Notes under the pieces: generated by a model
Databases searched by the model: none
What the model was told of the DNA's origin: nothing
The model's input: the letters and a program-made list of their open reading frames with translations, nothing else
Made by a program: the position numbers and the translations under genes
DNA from: Rostrohypoxylon terebratum
Taxonomy: Eukaryota; Ascomycota; Sordariomycetes; Xylariales; Hypoxylaceae
Length of the DNA stretch: 64,000 nucleotides
Direction: 5' to 3'
Assembly (NCBI GenBank): GCA_022497145.1
Contig: MU385894.1
Coordinates: 62,001 to 126,000 of the forward strand
Shown: piece after piece, positions 33,397 through 46,076 of the stretch
Layout of the letters: each line of letters begins with the position of its first letter
Position numbering within the stretch: the stretch's first letter is position 1

Positions 33397-36300
33397 CCGT
33401 GACTCGCACGAAATACCCCGGCATCCCGGAGACTTTCGAATTACATATCTCCCCATGCTCCCTCAATTTGGAACCTGGAAGGATCCCGACATTTCTCGTA
33501 CGTATGTAGTCTGTCTATCTGTCCAAACAAAAGGCAAGGGCATTTCGGCTTCGGCGTCGATTCGTCTTCCCCCACGTTTTCTGGCAGACCCCAGCTGCTA
33601 TTGTTGGAATCGCCCAGCGTTCTAGAATGCTCAGAAGACGCACCTACGTATGTCCGTCCACTTACTAGGTAGGCGCCCTTCCGTCGGACGTCTCATCGAT
33701 AGCCTAGCGAAGAATAGCCCCGTCGTTTCCGCAACTAGCCCACGTGAATTGGGCGGAGTTTAGATGTCCTAACGGAAAATACTGATGCGACAACATGGGC
33801 AGAAACCACATGCAACCTCTCCTATCTAGACCATGTTAGCTTGTCATTTGACCTGAATGTCGTCACTGACTGGCAAGATCAACGACATACTCTCCTTTAC
33901 CCATAACTCGGTGTTTTATCATTATCCGAATCCTCTTTACAATGGTAAAATGTTCCTTTTTAAAGCCATGACAAACTAAAGATCCCTATCATTCAGAGCG
34001 CCGCGTTCCTCTGGTAGTTGGGCGTTAAGTCAGACCTTAAGACTTAAGTGGATCAGTACGGACACGATGGACGTGCACTTGAGTATTCCACCAACTCACA
34101 GCTACCTACCTACATACCTACTGTTCTTCGCACACCGCCCCCTCGAGCTTGAGTAACAAATTGATTTTTAAAAAGCGGTGGATAGTGCTGCCACAGTCGC
34201 CAATCCGCTTGGAAGTTACGCCATTTTTAGGAGGGGAGAGTGAAAACTGTCAAATTCAGGGTATCGGGCTTAGGGGACTTGGGGACCACACAGAAAATTC
34301 TCCATTGCAGGTGCTGTCAAGCGACATGTGAGATTTGAAAGCTGCTTGCTAATCTGAGTCCCGTTGGCCACCTAAACGAGCTGCCGTTTTCTGCCTGCGC
34401 GCCGTCAAGATTTCTTGCACCATCGATACCCTTCTTTTCCCTTTGTAGGTTCTTCCTCATCTCCGGCTTCAAGATCTACCCCCTTGCGGGGGACATCGAA
34501 GGTCGTGTGATCTGCTTAACTACGGCGCTTCTCTTGAACCAAAACGCTAGCTATTGGCCAGAATGTAACGCACAAGCATCAGAAACGCAATCCCCGTGAC
34601 GATAATGTTTTATCAGATTTTACGTCAGAAGGGCCTGTAATAATTCCTATGCCAGGGTCGAATTAAACATTCCTTCATAGAAAGGTCGCATTCGGCTGAA
34701 GGTTAATAGGTACCTCCCCCGCCCTTTACGCGGATGTCTTCAACGATCTACAATACGCTACAAGGCTTAGCATCAAAAGAGCACGAAAATAGTTTTTCTA
34801 ACAATTATCATACGGAGTAACTCCGCCTTTTTGGCTGGAACCATGTGCAGAATGTACGAGGCCTACTATCTTGAGCAAGCTGAACTATCACGCGATACAC
34901 GGTAACTAGAAATAGTCTTGCCAGTTCGGGACCAAATTGTAGAAAATAGGTTCCCCCAGATCGAGCAGTATGGCTTACAATCGAGAGGCCTCGAGCAACA
35001 CAGCTTTTCGTAACCCCGGCCATAGCTACATACCTCCTGCGCTCCGGGTAGCCACATATTAGACGTCTATCACGAAGACATTTGGTTGAGACTGCGATTC
35101 AGCCTCTTCCCGGGCCCTGCCTACCTTCCTGCGGGCATGATGGTTTCAGCTGTCCTTATACTGAGTAGCCATGCGTCATTTTCACTTCTCGACCCCAGAG
35201 TCGATACTACTAGGTATTCTCCAGGATTACCTTCTAGAAACTCGCCCTTCACTCTTCCCGATTGGTTTAAGCGAAGTCCAGGCACGAGGCTCGATGATCA
35301 CATAATACGACGCGTCTACATTCAGCTTGGAAGATTGTACTCTCCACTTAGGATCAGAATCAAGCAAGTAGTCTAGAAGCCGTCGAAGAACTACTTGGCG
35401 TTTGTTGCAGTGGTTATAAGCTGAGTTGCGTCAATAGCGCCGGCCTCTTGGGGTCTCTTTCGCGCCATTAATTGCCGTATATTGAGACTCTCCGGTCCAC
35501 ACCTGCAGGAACACGCATCAGCTAGGACCAATCTCTTCCACATTCACACCGGTGAACGGTAACGTCGGTCAGAGAATCTCTGTGACTGACTGATCACACG
35601 AATCCTTTCGGAAGCACCGCAACGGCCCGGGCTTGATTATAGCTGCTCCTTTATCACCATTTTCTAGGGGTGCAATTGTAACCCTGGCACCAGTGAAGCT
35701 TCCGAATTGCGTTCTCCAGTTCGAAGTAGAGATACGGCGTGAATAGCCTCGCTTCAATGGCTCGCATCCCGACATTTCGGCCTGTGGTCCGGAGAAGAGG
35801 CTGATATCCGTTACAGTAACATTTTCTCGTTACACGAAAGACAGTCATCTGCGACAGAATTCTGCAAGGAGGGTTACAATCTTGAAATATGAACATCTCC
35901 ATTCTTATCATCCACCGTAAGCTAAATCCATCTAATTATGTCCTCCCATACACCTACCTACGAGAGCAATATCATGTAAGAAATAACGATACAGAGGGTT
36001 ATCACTAGCATATTTTCCCCTCTCTGTTCTGTCGATATAATATATTTAACTCGCACAGCAGCTCCTCGAGTATGAGATCTGTCAGGTGAGGGCTCGACTT
36101 GGAGACCATTCGCTTAATTTTGACGTATGCGTTTCCTGTTGCCTGGTGTCATTCCCTCGACGAAGGGGATTTAAGGGAAATATCTCTCGCCAAGTTCTAC
36201 CTAGGTCTAGAAGCTACTTTTGGAAAGTAGTTAATAACATAGTATGCTTAGTCACCTACGGTATTACGGGGCCTATCATCGTCGCTATTATTTATTCATG

Positions 36301-39300
36301 ACAGCCGAGATTAGCGCGATTCATAGATCCCGCCACTCTCACGCTTTATCAAGCCACGCGGCGTCGGATATATCCCCTTTCGGTCATGGACGATCTATTT
36401 CTATAGGACACTCTAGTACTAGATCGAAGTTCTTAAGATCCTTGTTATTACTTCAAGATTTGAAAACAGATTAACGTAGCGTAGTCAAACCGAAGATTAT
36501 ACCTACCTAGTTACTACTTACCTACCTACCTAGGATGGTTGTGGGTATCGCCCCTTGCCAAATGTTAGTCAAGCCTTGAAGATATAGTTCTAATGGTGAC
36601 AAAATGCGAGGTAACACACAGCAAAGGTTCTCATCCAACGTAAGGACTTTCACAATTTCAACTCCGCACAAAAAGGACGACCTGCGTTGCCCCTGAGGTC
36701 AACGTCATATACCTAATCATAATACTACCTAAATACTTAAGCGTATGGGAATTTCCACAAATGAAACCTAACCGCTTATCCGAATCTTACACAATGCGAA
36801 GAATTTTCTCTAGAATTTTACTCGCTCTTGACCTATTTTTTCAGTTTCGATGTAACATAGTTAAACATAGGACTTAATGATCGAGACCCTTAAAATTGTA
36901 CATGATTAATAATACGGCACAGCAACTACGACGCTTCAAGTTTAATAAGGGGGCTGAAAAAACACAATAGCTAATACGTCTAGGTACGATATGACTTCAA
37001 TAGGTATGTGTAAATGATTCATGGATACTAGACGGGTAAAATACATTCTCGTCATGACAAAACAGTAGTGCCAAGCTGTTTTGGAGTTATCGTAGGTTAT
37101 CTTTATCCCGAAAGAACGCCCAAACAAGAATATGATATGCTATTAAGTAGACACGACAATTCTGCGGTAATGCGATACTTGTTGAGACGTTGAGGGGGGA
37201 GATGTTGGCTGTGAGATACCTGATTAGAGGAAGGAAGTTCGGAATATAGCAATATGCTTAGGTCACGAATTCCAGCTATATAGGATATGCCTCCTCCCCG
37301 TATATTGCCAGGTATTGTCTGGAACAACGCTTGCATCAAGTTGTCTACTAGGTACTCACGAGTACAACTTTCTACCATTCGAGATCTTTCAAGACTTTTT
37401 GAGAGTTTAAGTTATCTTGTTTCTAACATTACCTATGGACAATCGACAACAAGTTCAGTAATAAACAAACATAAGATAGGTTTAGCTATGATCTTTGTAA
37501 GATAGATAGGTATTTAGGTAGAATAGGTAACTATTTTCTTGGGCTTTTTTAAGGAATTTCATAAGGTATGTTGATGAGAACACGACAAAACCTATCCGCA
37601 ATTATTTGCTTTTATCATGAATATTCCCACCTAATATTGGCACGTTACATAGGATCGAAATGCCTTAGATCTGATGAACAAAATACTCTCCGACTTTTCC
37701 GAACTAGATTGTATGATCAGTGCCGCGCGGCATCCCTGTTGAAATACTAATCATATGGTAGGCGTCGAGTAATGTTGCACTGCCCTCCGCGATGTACCAA
37801 CTTCACGAACTTCACGATCCTAAGATTGGCATCACTGTGGATACTGTATCGAAGGATTGCTGATTAAGGCAACAAGGCAATCAGGATATTGCAAAGTCAT
37901 TCGACGCCGAATTTGAGTGTCGTGAGCAGCTACGTACTTGAAACGTCATCTCTCTTAGAGCAGCCACGGCACAGTTTACCACAGAAAGGCCTTGGAATCA
38001 AACTCGAAATGTGATTGGCCAGATACACGAAGAGGCGATCCAGCTAAAAAGAAAAGCCTAGTGTATAAAAAATAAATTTCGGAAACATTTCATACTATGC
38101 GGATGATGTGGTTGGTTGAAACCCGGCGAATTATCGTGACTTGGTACGTGAGCCGTCCGGGGAAAATTAAAACGGTGGTTCGAGGACAAGGGATTTGATC
38201 AGACCGAGACCAAGTTTTGGCGAGGCGAATCTTGGTTCACCCAGAGATGATACATCTCAGGGGTCACCGAGTTCGAGGAGATGGCCCGCAAGCAATTTCC
38301 CAGCGCTATCCCCTATAACAAGCCACTTACTAATTACCCGCATAGTGCATGCGCAACTAGGGTGTAGATATCATACGAAGTCAAGTATGTAGGCTTCAAG
38401 TGTCAAACGTCATATTAATATAAACAGTGCAAACAACACATGAGGGCATAATCAAGGCGGTTGGTAGGACGAGTGCTGGCAATATTAATGGCTACACGGG
38501 CTTAGCTGAAGCTCACGCATACAGTATCCCATCACGATATTTCTTCGTACTCGACGTACGGATCTTACCTCAGATGGGAGGCTGATGTACTTAATTTCAA
38601 CACTCGGATTAGTATCAATAGAACTTTCTAAATTCACATGATCTGCTTTGCTTAAGCGAGAATGAACAGCTTCTGCAACACCCGTGATTCCTCGGCCGGG
38701 ACCTGGAAGAAGGGGGGAAAGGAAAATCCTTGTCAATAGACGAGCCAGACAGTCGGGTCAGGTTTACCTCTGTCTCCTTTTGATGAAAATCCCCCGAGCG
38801 TAAGGCATCAACGATGCGGATCCGGGCATTAAAGCACGGCCCGAGTTGGGGGTTTGCTAGTGCATGGTGGTTCGAGATCGTCCCGCTCGTAACGGACATA
38901 TGCCTCGTTTCTATTTGTTTTTCCGTCCGTGCGGATAGCCCGGCAAGGCAGGCAAAATTGGGATAGCGATGGGCCAGGGCATCCCAGCAGAGGCCTTCTG
39001 CCCAACGCCTGGTGTTGGGCTGTAATAAGTACCTGCATATCTCCTCGTGGTAAGAAACCCAAGAGCACCCTTCGAAGATCACTGTTAGGAAAATCCCTAA
39101 GGAGCGCCCGGGCTAGCGGAATACGTCCGCAAATGGCGTTGAATGGTGTTAGGACTTAGGGATTAGGCTAGCTGGCTTGCGGATGGTGCGGCATATTAGA
39201 CCTGCAAGGTAGGTACTTTGATGCCCTTCACAGGAATTCACAGTGCTTGGAAGAGGAAACGTACCTTTTCTTCACGGCTTAAGGATAATACTTGGACCGT

Positions 39301-39607
39301 GTCAGACTAGGTGCTGCAAGGTTAGAACACAGGAGAGTTCGACTCATATATACGACGTGTCATTTCCTATTGGACAAGGTTAAGGGGGTCGAGTCTGCTG
39401 CGGTCCAAGAACAACAACGTGGTCGGTTTATTGTTTGCATACGATACAGCCATTCTATAGCGCCATGTGCCACCTTCCTTTCCGCGCCCGACGACGACCT
39501 CAAGAGCCAACTATCGGGCGTGCTGTCGACCCTCAGATGCAATAGTGCTTAACGATTTCCACGATATACCTAGGTATCGGGGAAACCGAAACTCCACGGG
39601 CCAGACC

Positions 39608-42600
39608 CTAATACGCCCCTTCACGCGCCGTCCACGCCGGCTGGGGTGACGACCAAGGCTTCCTATAGCCAGACCACAGCGGCATTTCCGGCTCCAACGA
39701 GAAGCCATCAAGCTTTGCCCCGCCCTCGTCGAGCGACCAGAGCGTCAGCGCGACGGTATTAGTACCATTGTGGTTTAATATGCCCTCTGGCACCGGAAAC
39801 GTGGTTTGAGGCCCCAGATTCGCAACGTACTTCCCGAACTGCCAGCCATTGACGAACAACTGGCAGCGATAGTTGGATGAGGAAGTAGTGGAGGCATTCG
39901 CGAACACGAAACTTAGCGGCACGTCGTAACCAATAGGGATATTGAGGTCGAAAGTAGTGGTGAAGAAACCGATACCGGCCGATTTGATCCCATCGATTAT
40001 TGGGTTGGAGATTTCCCAGTCCTGGCTCGGGGGTGATGGTTGGTGGTAGCCTTGTCGTTCGGCGAACATGGCGCCTTCGTTCCGTGGCCCACGCGCGAGG
40101 TCGAGATACGATTCGCCACCGAGGTTCCCCGTTAGCTTCCATTTCACGTCCGATTGCGTGTGCCCTGCCAGATCAAAGTTGATGATACCCATTGGCGCTT
40201 TGATCGCATCCGTACCCGGAGCTTCTTCATCTTGTCCCATATGATCAATCACCAACGTGAAGACGTAGGATCTTCCGCTCTCGAGAGACTTGGAAGGCAG
40301 CGAAATGGTATCGCTATATGTGGCCTCGCCTCCCCCCTCGCCTGATCCGTCCCAGGAGGTGATGAATGTGTGGTTAAGCCAGAGCGAGTAACCGAAATCA
40401 TTGCCACCCGTTATGTTGAGGAACAGGGTAGACTCTTCTCCGTTTGCGATGAAGTGGCCGCGATATATTAGTGATCCGCTGTGGAAACCATAGTCACTTG
40501 CGTAAAGGGAGGTGGACGTGAGAAGTGATTGAGGATTGTTGGTCGACGGGTTTTCGCATGCGACCCAGTTCGAATCGTCGTAGAAAGCTTCAATCTCAGG
40601 GAGAGAATTGACGTATTTCCACTCTATAGAAGTAAAGTCGGGAAGAATCATTTTAGGGGTTTGGAAATCCAACCGCGCTGTGAGTTTTCCGTCTCCATTT
40701 CGGTGTCCTTGTAGAGTTTCATCGTTAAATGATAGAGTCTTGACTTTACCAGTAGGCTCATAGATGAGCTCGACGTCAATAGTTCTGTTGATGTCGCCGG
40801 TAAGACGAAGTGTTTCTCCATCCATGGCTGCCGTTCGAACTAGGTAAGGTCCATTGACTATTACGATAGATTTGGAGGGGGAAGAATAATTCCCGATCGG
40901 TCCCTCTGCTGGCAGCTCTGTAACCCAATAATTATACGCATCATTACGCCAAAGCAAGAGTACCTCCAAATTGTCGTCGAGTTTCAATATTCTTCTTTCT
41001 GCAGAAACCTTCCATTGAACAACCAGTGTGTTGAACTTCGTCTTTTCGACCTTTACATTAGTATCGTGTGGCTTAGTTGGTGTAGATGTCCTTGTCATGT
41101 TTGCTAAATCAATAGCAAACTCATGGACTTCTTCAGCTCCGCCATAGAGAATGAGTGTTCTTTTGCCTGATACATCTTGCGCCCAGGTAAATACCTCTGC
41201 TGTGCAATATATCAAATTAATGCCTCCCACATCGTAGTCGGTTACGTGGATCTTGGAGTCTCTGCGCGTCAGAACTAATTCTCCTCCAAGTTGAGGTATT
41301 GATATATTTCCAATACTTGTACGAACGTCGAGTTTGTAGGTCGTTGTATTTGTTGAGGTCCAGTCAGCGTGACGAATAATATAAAAGTTAGTCGGATATT
41401 CGGTTCCAAATACCGGTGTAGTGGCAATTTGATCCGTTGAAACGTATGATCCATTTGATGCATTCCCTGCGACTGCGGTTAGATACGCGGGTGATACTCT
41501 GAAGAAGTTAGCCTCGAGTTTTTCCTCTGAATATTTCTCCCGCCAGATATGACGGTTCTCCTTTATTGCAGCACCATAATCATATGAGCTGTCACCACCT
41601 CTATATCCCAGGTTTCCCCAATTTGTTCCTCCGTATGTCTACATAGGTAGGCAATTAGTACGATGTTGTTGGAGAATCGACATCTATGAAGCGACTTACC
41701 ATGTAAATATTAAAAATCTTGATAGCAAAGCTGTAGTTATTCTTCCATAGAACACGGACGGATTCCTGGTTGACAAGCGCATTGCAAGCGTCTGCGTTGA
41801 CACTACCAAAACCCGTGCCAGATCCCCCTTGGAATTCGGCTACGAAGAACGGAGTGTTCGGGCTATATTTCTGGTGCATCATTTGCCAGTTCTCCGGCCA
41901 TCTTATCTTAGGCCAAATGTCCGGATGTGCGCCTTTCTATGGTTAGAGAGTAACTTCTCAGGAACGAGGCAAATTCTGAACTTACAATCGTATCGCATAG
42001 GATATGCATCAATTCCGTAGACTGGCCGCATTGTTAATCATGGTCCTCGATTCTCATGTAAATGCAAAACTTACTTTCTGTCTCGCCCAGACCACTGCCA
42101 GGCGCCCAATTTCCCTGGTAGAGATGGTCATTCACCATTTGCGGTACAACATTTCCAACTCTTCTAAACTGTTCTTTGACATGTTGCATATAATTGCGAT
42201 TCCCTTGGGCTGGAAAGTCGGTATTATTCACTTCAGGCCAAGTGTCGTATTCGTTCTCAGGTTGCAGCATAATGACCGGACCTCCGTTTGTAATCTGCGC
42301 ATCTGCGATCAACTTTCCCACAGCGGCGGCGTAGAGCTCAGTGGTATTTACGAACTCCGGATCGTCCCCACGAAGAGGTGCTTTGATCCGTGCTGTCCAT
42401 CCCGGATAACCGCCTAGGGCTGTTTCTGCGTTGATGTATGGCCCGGGTCGGGCGATTAGATATAATCCAGCTTTCGCCGCGGCTTTGAAGAATTCATCAA
42501 GAGCGAATATTCCATCGAAACGTACTTGTCCTTGGGTTCCTTCTACGAGACCCCAGTAGGTATAGAATGTCACCGCGTTAAAACCGAGCGCCTTGATTTT

Positions 42601-42897
42601 TTGGAAGATATCAATCCACAGACCCGGGCTTGGTAGACGCCAGGGATGAAATTCTCCAGAAAATACGAAAATTCGTTCTCCTCGAATAATCATCGAATGC
42701 TTGTCCCATGTTATCTAATAAGAATTTAGCAATAGCTCTAGAAGTTCCTGCAAGACTCTTACCAATCCCTCCAACTGATCTCTTGTTTCGATCACTGACC
42801 GACTACTTGATAATGGGACATTCAAGCCTAGCCCGGGTGGCAAAAGGCAAAGAAAGAGGCTGAACCAGACATAAAATAACATCTTCCTAACAAACAT
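39608..42897 (-). CDS. Secreted beta-galactosidase, glycoside hydrolase family 35
   Basis: Five exons, complement of 42763-42897, 42075-42714, 41986-42021, 41700-41932 and 39608-41638, give 1024 residues. Introns are 48-61 nt; exon 3 is only 36 nt. A signal peptide is visible (residues 1-25, hydrophobic core LFYVWFSLFLCLLPPG). The GH35 barrel starts with ITWDKHSMIIRGERIFVFSGEFHPWRLP. The acid/base is Glu200 in QPENEY and the nucleophile is Glu303 in AEFQGGS, so both catalytic residues are present. TYGGTNWGNLGYRGGDSSYDYGA is the usual block after the nucleophile. The C-terminal half holds the beta-sandwich domains of large fungal LacA enzymes, with many N-x-S/T sites. It removes terminal beta-galactose from plant polysaccharides or lactose outside the cell. 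Length fits the family (about 1000). No linked transporter or regulator is seen. Confidence 0.95.
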
Positions 42898-44724
42898 GCA
42901 GCTGCCAACAGGCCACGGTGAAGTCGACCACTCTAGACTCAGGAGAGCCTCGGAAAATACCCCGGAGGCGGTTCCGCCCGCTGGGAAGTGAGAGCGTCAT
43001 ATTCATTTTGAGCTCGGTGTGGATGAAGAGTTGTAGGAAGGTTGGAGATGAACAATATCCCGAGCTGCGGAGATGATAGTAAATACCGGGATCAAGATGA
43101 TCCTTGAACAGCTCCGCTTCCCCAACTTCTACCCCAAATTTACGGATCGATGCGGGGTTTCATGATGTTGGTAGTCTTATAATTGGTGCGAAATCTGTTT
43201 GGTCGATTTTGTCTATTTAGGCAGAATGTGAAAGGTCATGTCTAAGCTTCACTAACCCCCCTAAGAAGAAAACCTCCAGGGCTTTTTTTTCCTTCACATA
43301 CCCCTGACTGCTATCTAACAGGGCGCTAACAAGTAGGTAACTTCGTGTGTATTGTATAATGTTGTATTGTACAATACAACAACCCCTAACAGCCCTGTAA
43401 TATAGTAGAGATCAATGCACACCGATGAGTGGATGGATACCTATATCTCCCCTGTACCTATTAGGTATTATGTAGTTAAGTACCTGCCTCAATTTTATAA
43501 CATCGCCCGTCCTATAGAAATTTCGATATTAGCGAAACCACTAGGTTATGTTGATTTTTTGGAAAAGAACCTCAAGTTTACGTGGTTCAATGTCATCATC
43601 TCTTTCGCTGTATTGATGATATATTAGTACGTAGGTACTAGGTTAGGTAGGTTTGTTCACAGGTACTGGAATTGTGTCAGTGTCTTACATCTTTACGACT
43701 GCTATATGCTCATTATCGTGCTACACTAACCTACATTTGGGATCATCGCATATTTATAAATGAAACTCTACGGAATACCTTGAATGGTCGTCCTTTTATT
43801 ATTATTCTCCTTCTGCTTCTAAGTTTCTCGGTCCATGAATTGAGCTTGGAACCCAAAGGTCTCATTCCCCATTATTCAGGCGTGCAGTGTGCCTAGGTAC
43901 CTAAGCCCTAGGGAGATAGTAGCTGAAAAAATTGGGTCAAGAAGGATCAATGGTCTCTTATTTGACTATGTATTCATCTTTTCTTTTAGTGCTAAGTAGT
44001 GGTGAGAATCGGTTTCTTCTCTAAGATTACAGATTGTTATGCCTCCAAGATCTATCACGCATTCCTCTTGACAGAAGTATCGAAATTTTTGTAGTGTAGA
44101 GAATACCCACATGTCCTATCAATTCTCTAACGGAATGGTATGAGTCAATTTTCATCGCTAGGGGCCATTCGGTCTTGAAATATGTATTGTACATGCAAAT
44201 GTCAAGTCCAAGCATGATGACAATAGTTAACCTTACAAAGAGGTTTATGGTCATATTCAAACCCTAACTGGCAATCACACATCAAGTTGTAAAATGGATG
44301 TTCAAACTAGATAGGTACTAGGTACCTAGATAAGAGGCCTAAGCCAACGTTGTTTCGTTCAGTAACCAGTGAGATACTTGGGTTGGATAAATGTACACTA
44401 CCTATCAATATGGCTGCTTGCAACAACCCTAGACTCAGGACCGATGATCAACCCTTCCAACTCATTGTCTGCCAAAAATTGTATATACATGTTGAAATAG
44501 ACGCAGGTTATGAATATCATTAATGTATATTAGAAGGTTGAGTTGCTAGGACTACTGTAGTGGTCTGTGGTAATACATTATATACCCTAAGATGCAGGGC
44601 GTAAACTCCCAGCCACCTTATATTCCAGCAATACAGATCGTTAAGTAGACACGATGGAGGTCGGCGATGTCACATGACACACAGTCAGTCTCGATACGAC
44701 AGTAAGGGTCTGTATTGCAACATT
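42898..44724. other. Intergenic region beta-galactosidase to RNA cyclase
   Basis: This holds the beta-galactosidase promoter and the 3' flank of the cyclase gene. A perfect 22-bp palindrome at 43360-43381 and TAGGTACTAGG motifs near 43630-43650 and 44310-44330 are the only structured items. No coding region is supported. Confidence 0.55.
43360..43381. repeat. Perfect 22-bp palindrome
   Basis: The half-site TGTTGTATTGT is followed immediately by its exact reverse complement. It lies about 460 bp upstream of the beta-galactosidase start, a usual distance for a fungal activator site. The arms touch without a spacer. It is AT-rich and unlike the common ACCTAGGT motif of the window. Confidence 0.85.
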
Positions 44725-46076
44725 TCATTTGGTAGGGAAGGATACGCAAGCACCATCACAAATAGTTCCCTTATTAAACCATTGGACGGCGGGTAGCATT
44801 TCGCTTGCTACCCACCTGGCTGTGGTAGTATGCATAGAGCCTTCCCCAAATGGCTCATCTGTTTTGTCCTTCCTCATCTTGTTCTGTAGCGTTAAGTCCT
44901 CGAGTGAGTTATTTATATCACCGAAGTTGGTAGGCATCCTGATTTCCGCATCGCCGTCTACCGGTTTATTTCCTCGGTGAAAGCTAGTTCGACCATCTGC
45001 TAAAGCCTGGAACACAACTAGCTGGTCTTGCAAGTGTTGGTCGACAACACCGCGAAGTATTACCTCTTCTAGAAGCCCTTCGCAGACTTTCCGCGACATT
45101 TCGGCGCACAGTGTTTCAGGAGCCTTCTTCTTACAAGCCCTGTTGTACAGGTAATCGTGAGCCCACCGTAGGCCGGTCTCAGAATGTGCAACTAACAGCG
45201 TGTACAGACGGGTTGCATGTCCACTGTCTTCAAAGAAGATGAAGTTAGTGTCCACACCGGGGAAGATTTTGGCGAGACTGTCCGCAATAAATTTCTCAAG
45301 AGATTCACGAAGGGATCCAGGCACTAGTATGCTGATGTCGATCCTCTTCAGTCGGAAGTCTTCCGCACCAAGTGTTTTGTCCCACTTCCCTAGAAGTTTC
45401 AAGGATTGTCCCGGTGATAGAGGCTGAAAGTTCAGCTTAATACATCCCCTGCTTTGAGGGCCCTTCGCCCAGCCTCGCGTGCGTAGTTGCCTCTCGACCA
45501 CTATCCCAAATTGGTCGTGTAATGTAGGCAATAGAACCTGGTCCAGATACTCATACGACAGTGAGTAAGATACATTTGTCCCACCATGTATCTCAAGTTC
45601 GATAGGTTCCCCGCTTTCCTTACCAGCGAATAACAGGAATGGGAAGATTGCCTGAAAGATCAACAGTGTGCTCGAAGCACTGTTTCCAGCTATGATCTTG
45701 AAATGCCGCTCAACTATAGCAGAAGGAGGCAGCGAGGGCCTGAATTCTAACGTATGGCTACCGACTGCTAGCCCGTCGACTTCAGCACTAGTTGCTTCCG
45801 CAAGCCATTCGATAGCTGAAACATGCTGCGCTTTGAGTCCTACGCCATCGCTAGTTAGGGAAATATTTATCCATAAAGAGGAAATAGGTTTAATAGCTGA
45901 CCACCGCCTCGATTGCCTTGTCTATCCCCTCGTCTATTTCCTCGCACATGGTCTATGCGGATAGGTTGTGAGGTTACTGCTGCCAAAGCGCAAGCAATCC
46001 TGACAAGTTGACCACCGCCCTCACCGGTTCTGCCGTCCAATCGTAACAGCTTTCTTGGTAGCATGTCAGACTTCAT
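44725..46076 (-). CDS. rtcA: RNA 3'-terminal phosphate cyclase
   Basis: Two exons, complement of 45902-46076 and 44725-45839, give 429 residues; the 62-nt intron has an unusual GTCAGC donor, but its removal exactly restores RGGGLKAQHVSAIEW. The enzyme uses ATP to turn RNA 3'-phosphates into 2',3'-cyclic phosphates. The N terminus LLRLDGRTGEGGGQLVRIA and the GNSASSTLLIFQAIFPFL and ELEIHGGTNV blocks are family hallmarks. His327 in VVDQHLQDQL is at the position of the adenylated histidine, so this is a true cyclase and not the Rcl1-type ribosome factor, which lacks it. The C terminus MHTTTARWVASEMLP is also conserved. The start at 46076 was chosen as the first ATG; a second Met lies four residues on. 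A short Arg/Gly insertion follows HVRGNR. Confidence 0.93.

Larger units (their letters stand above)
30901..39607. other. 8.7-kb gene-free region
   Basis: No convincing gene. Frames are short, differ in strand and lack family signals. Observable items are TAGGTACCTA-type clusters (about 31380-31400, 32160-32475, 36500-36535), a T-rich tract near 32130, a (ATTGGC)n array at 33258-33293 and a TTGCG repeat at 33352-33396. A short GC-rich stretch at about 38830-39160 has weakly protein-like frames on the minus strand, but I could not assign them. Confidence 0.5.

Noticed and set aside
33125..33466. 113-codon minus-strand frame
   Set aside because: Built from the ATTGGC and TTGCG repeat arrays (PMPTPMPT and TQRDATQRS tracts), so not a real gene.
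38615..39082. 155-codon minus-strand frame in a GC-richer stretch
   Set aside because: Composition is protein-like, but no start, intron or family signal could be supported, and overlapping frames look equally plausible.
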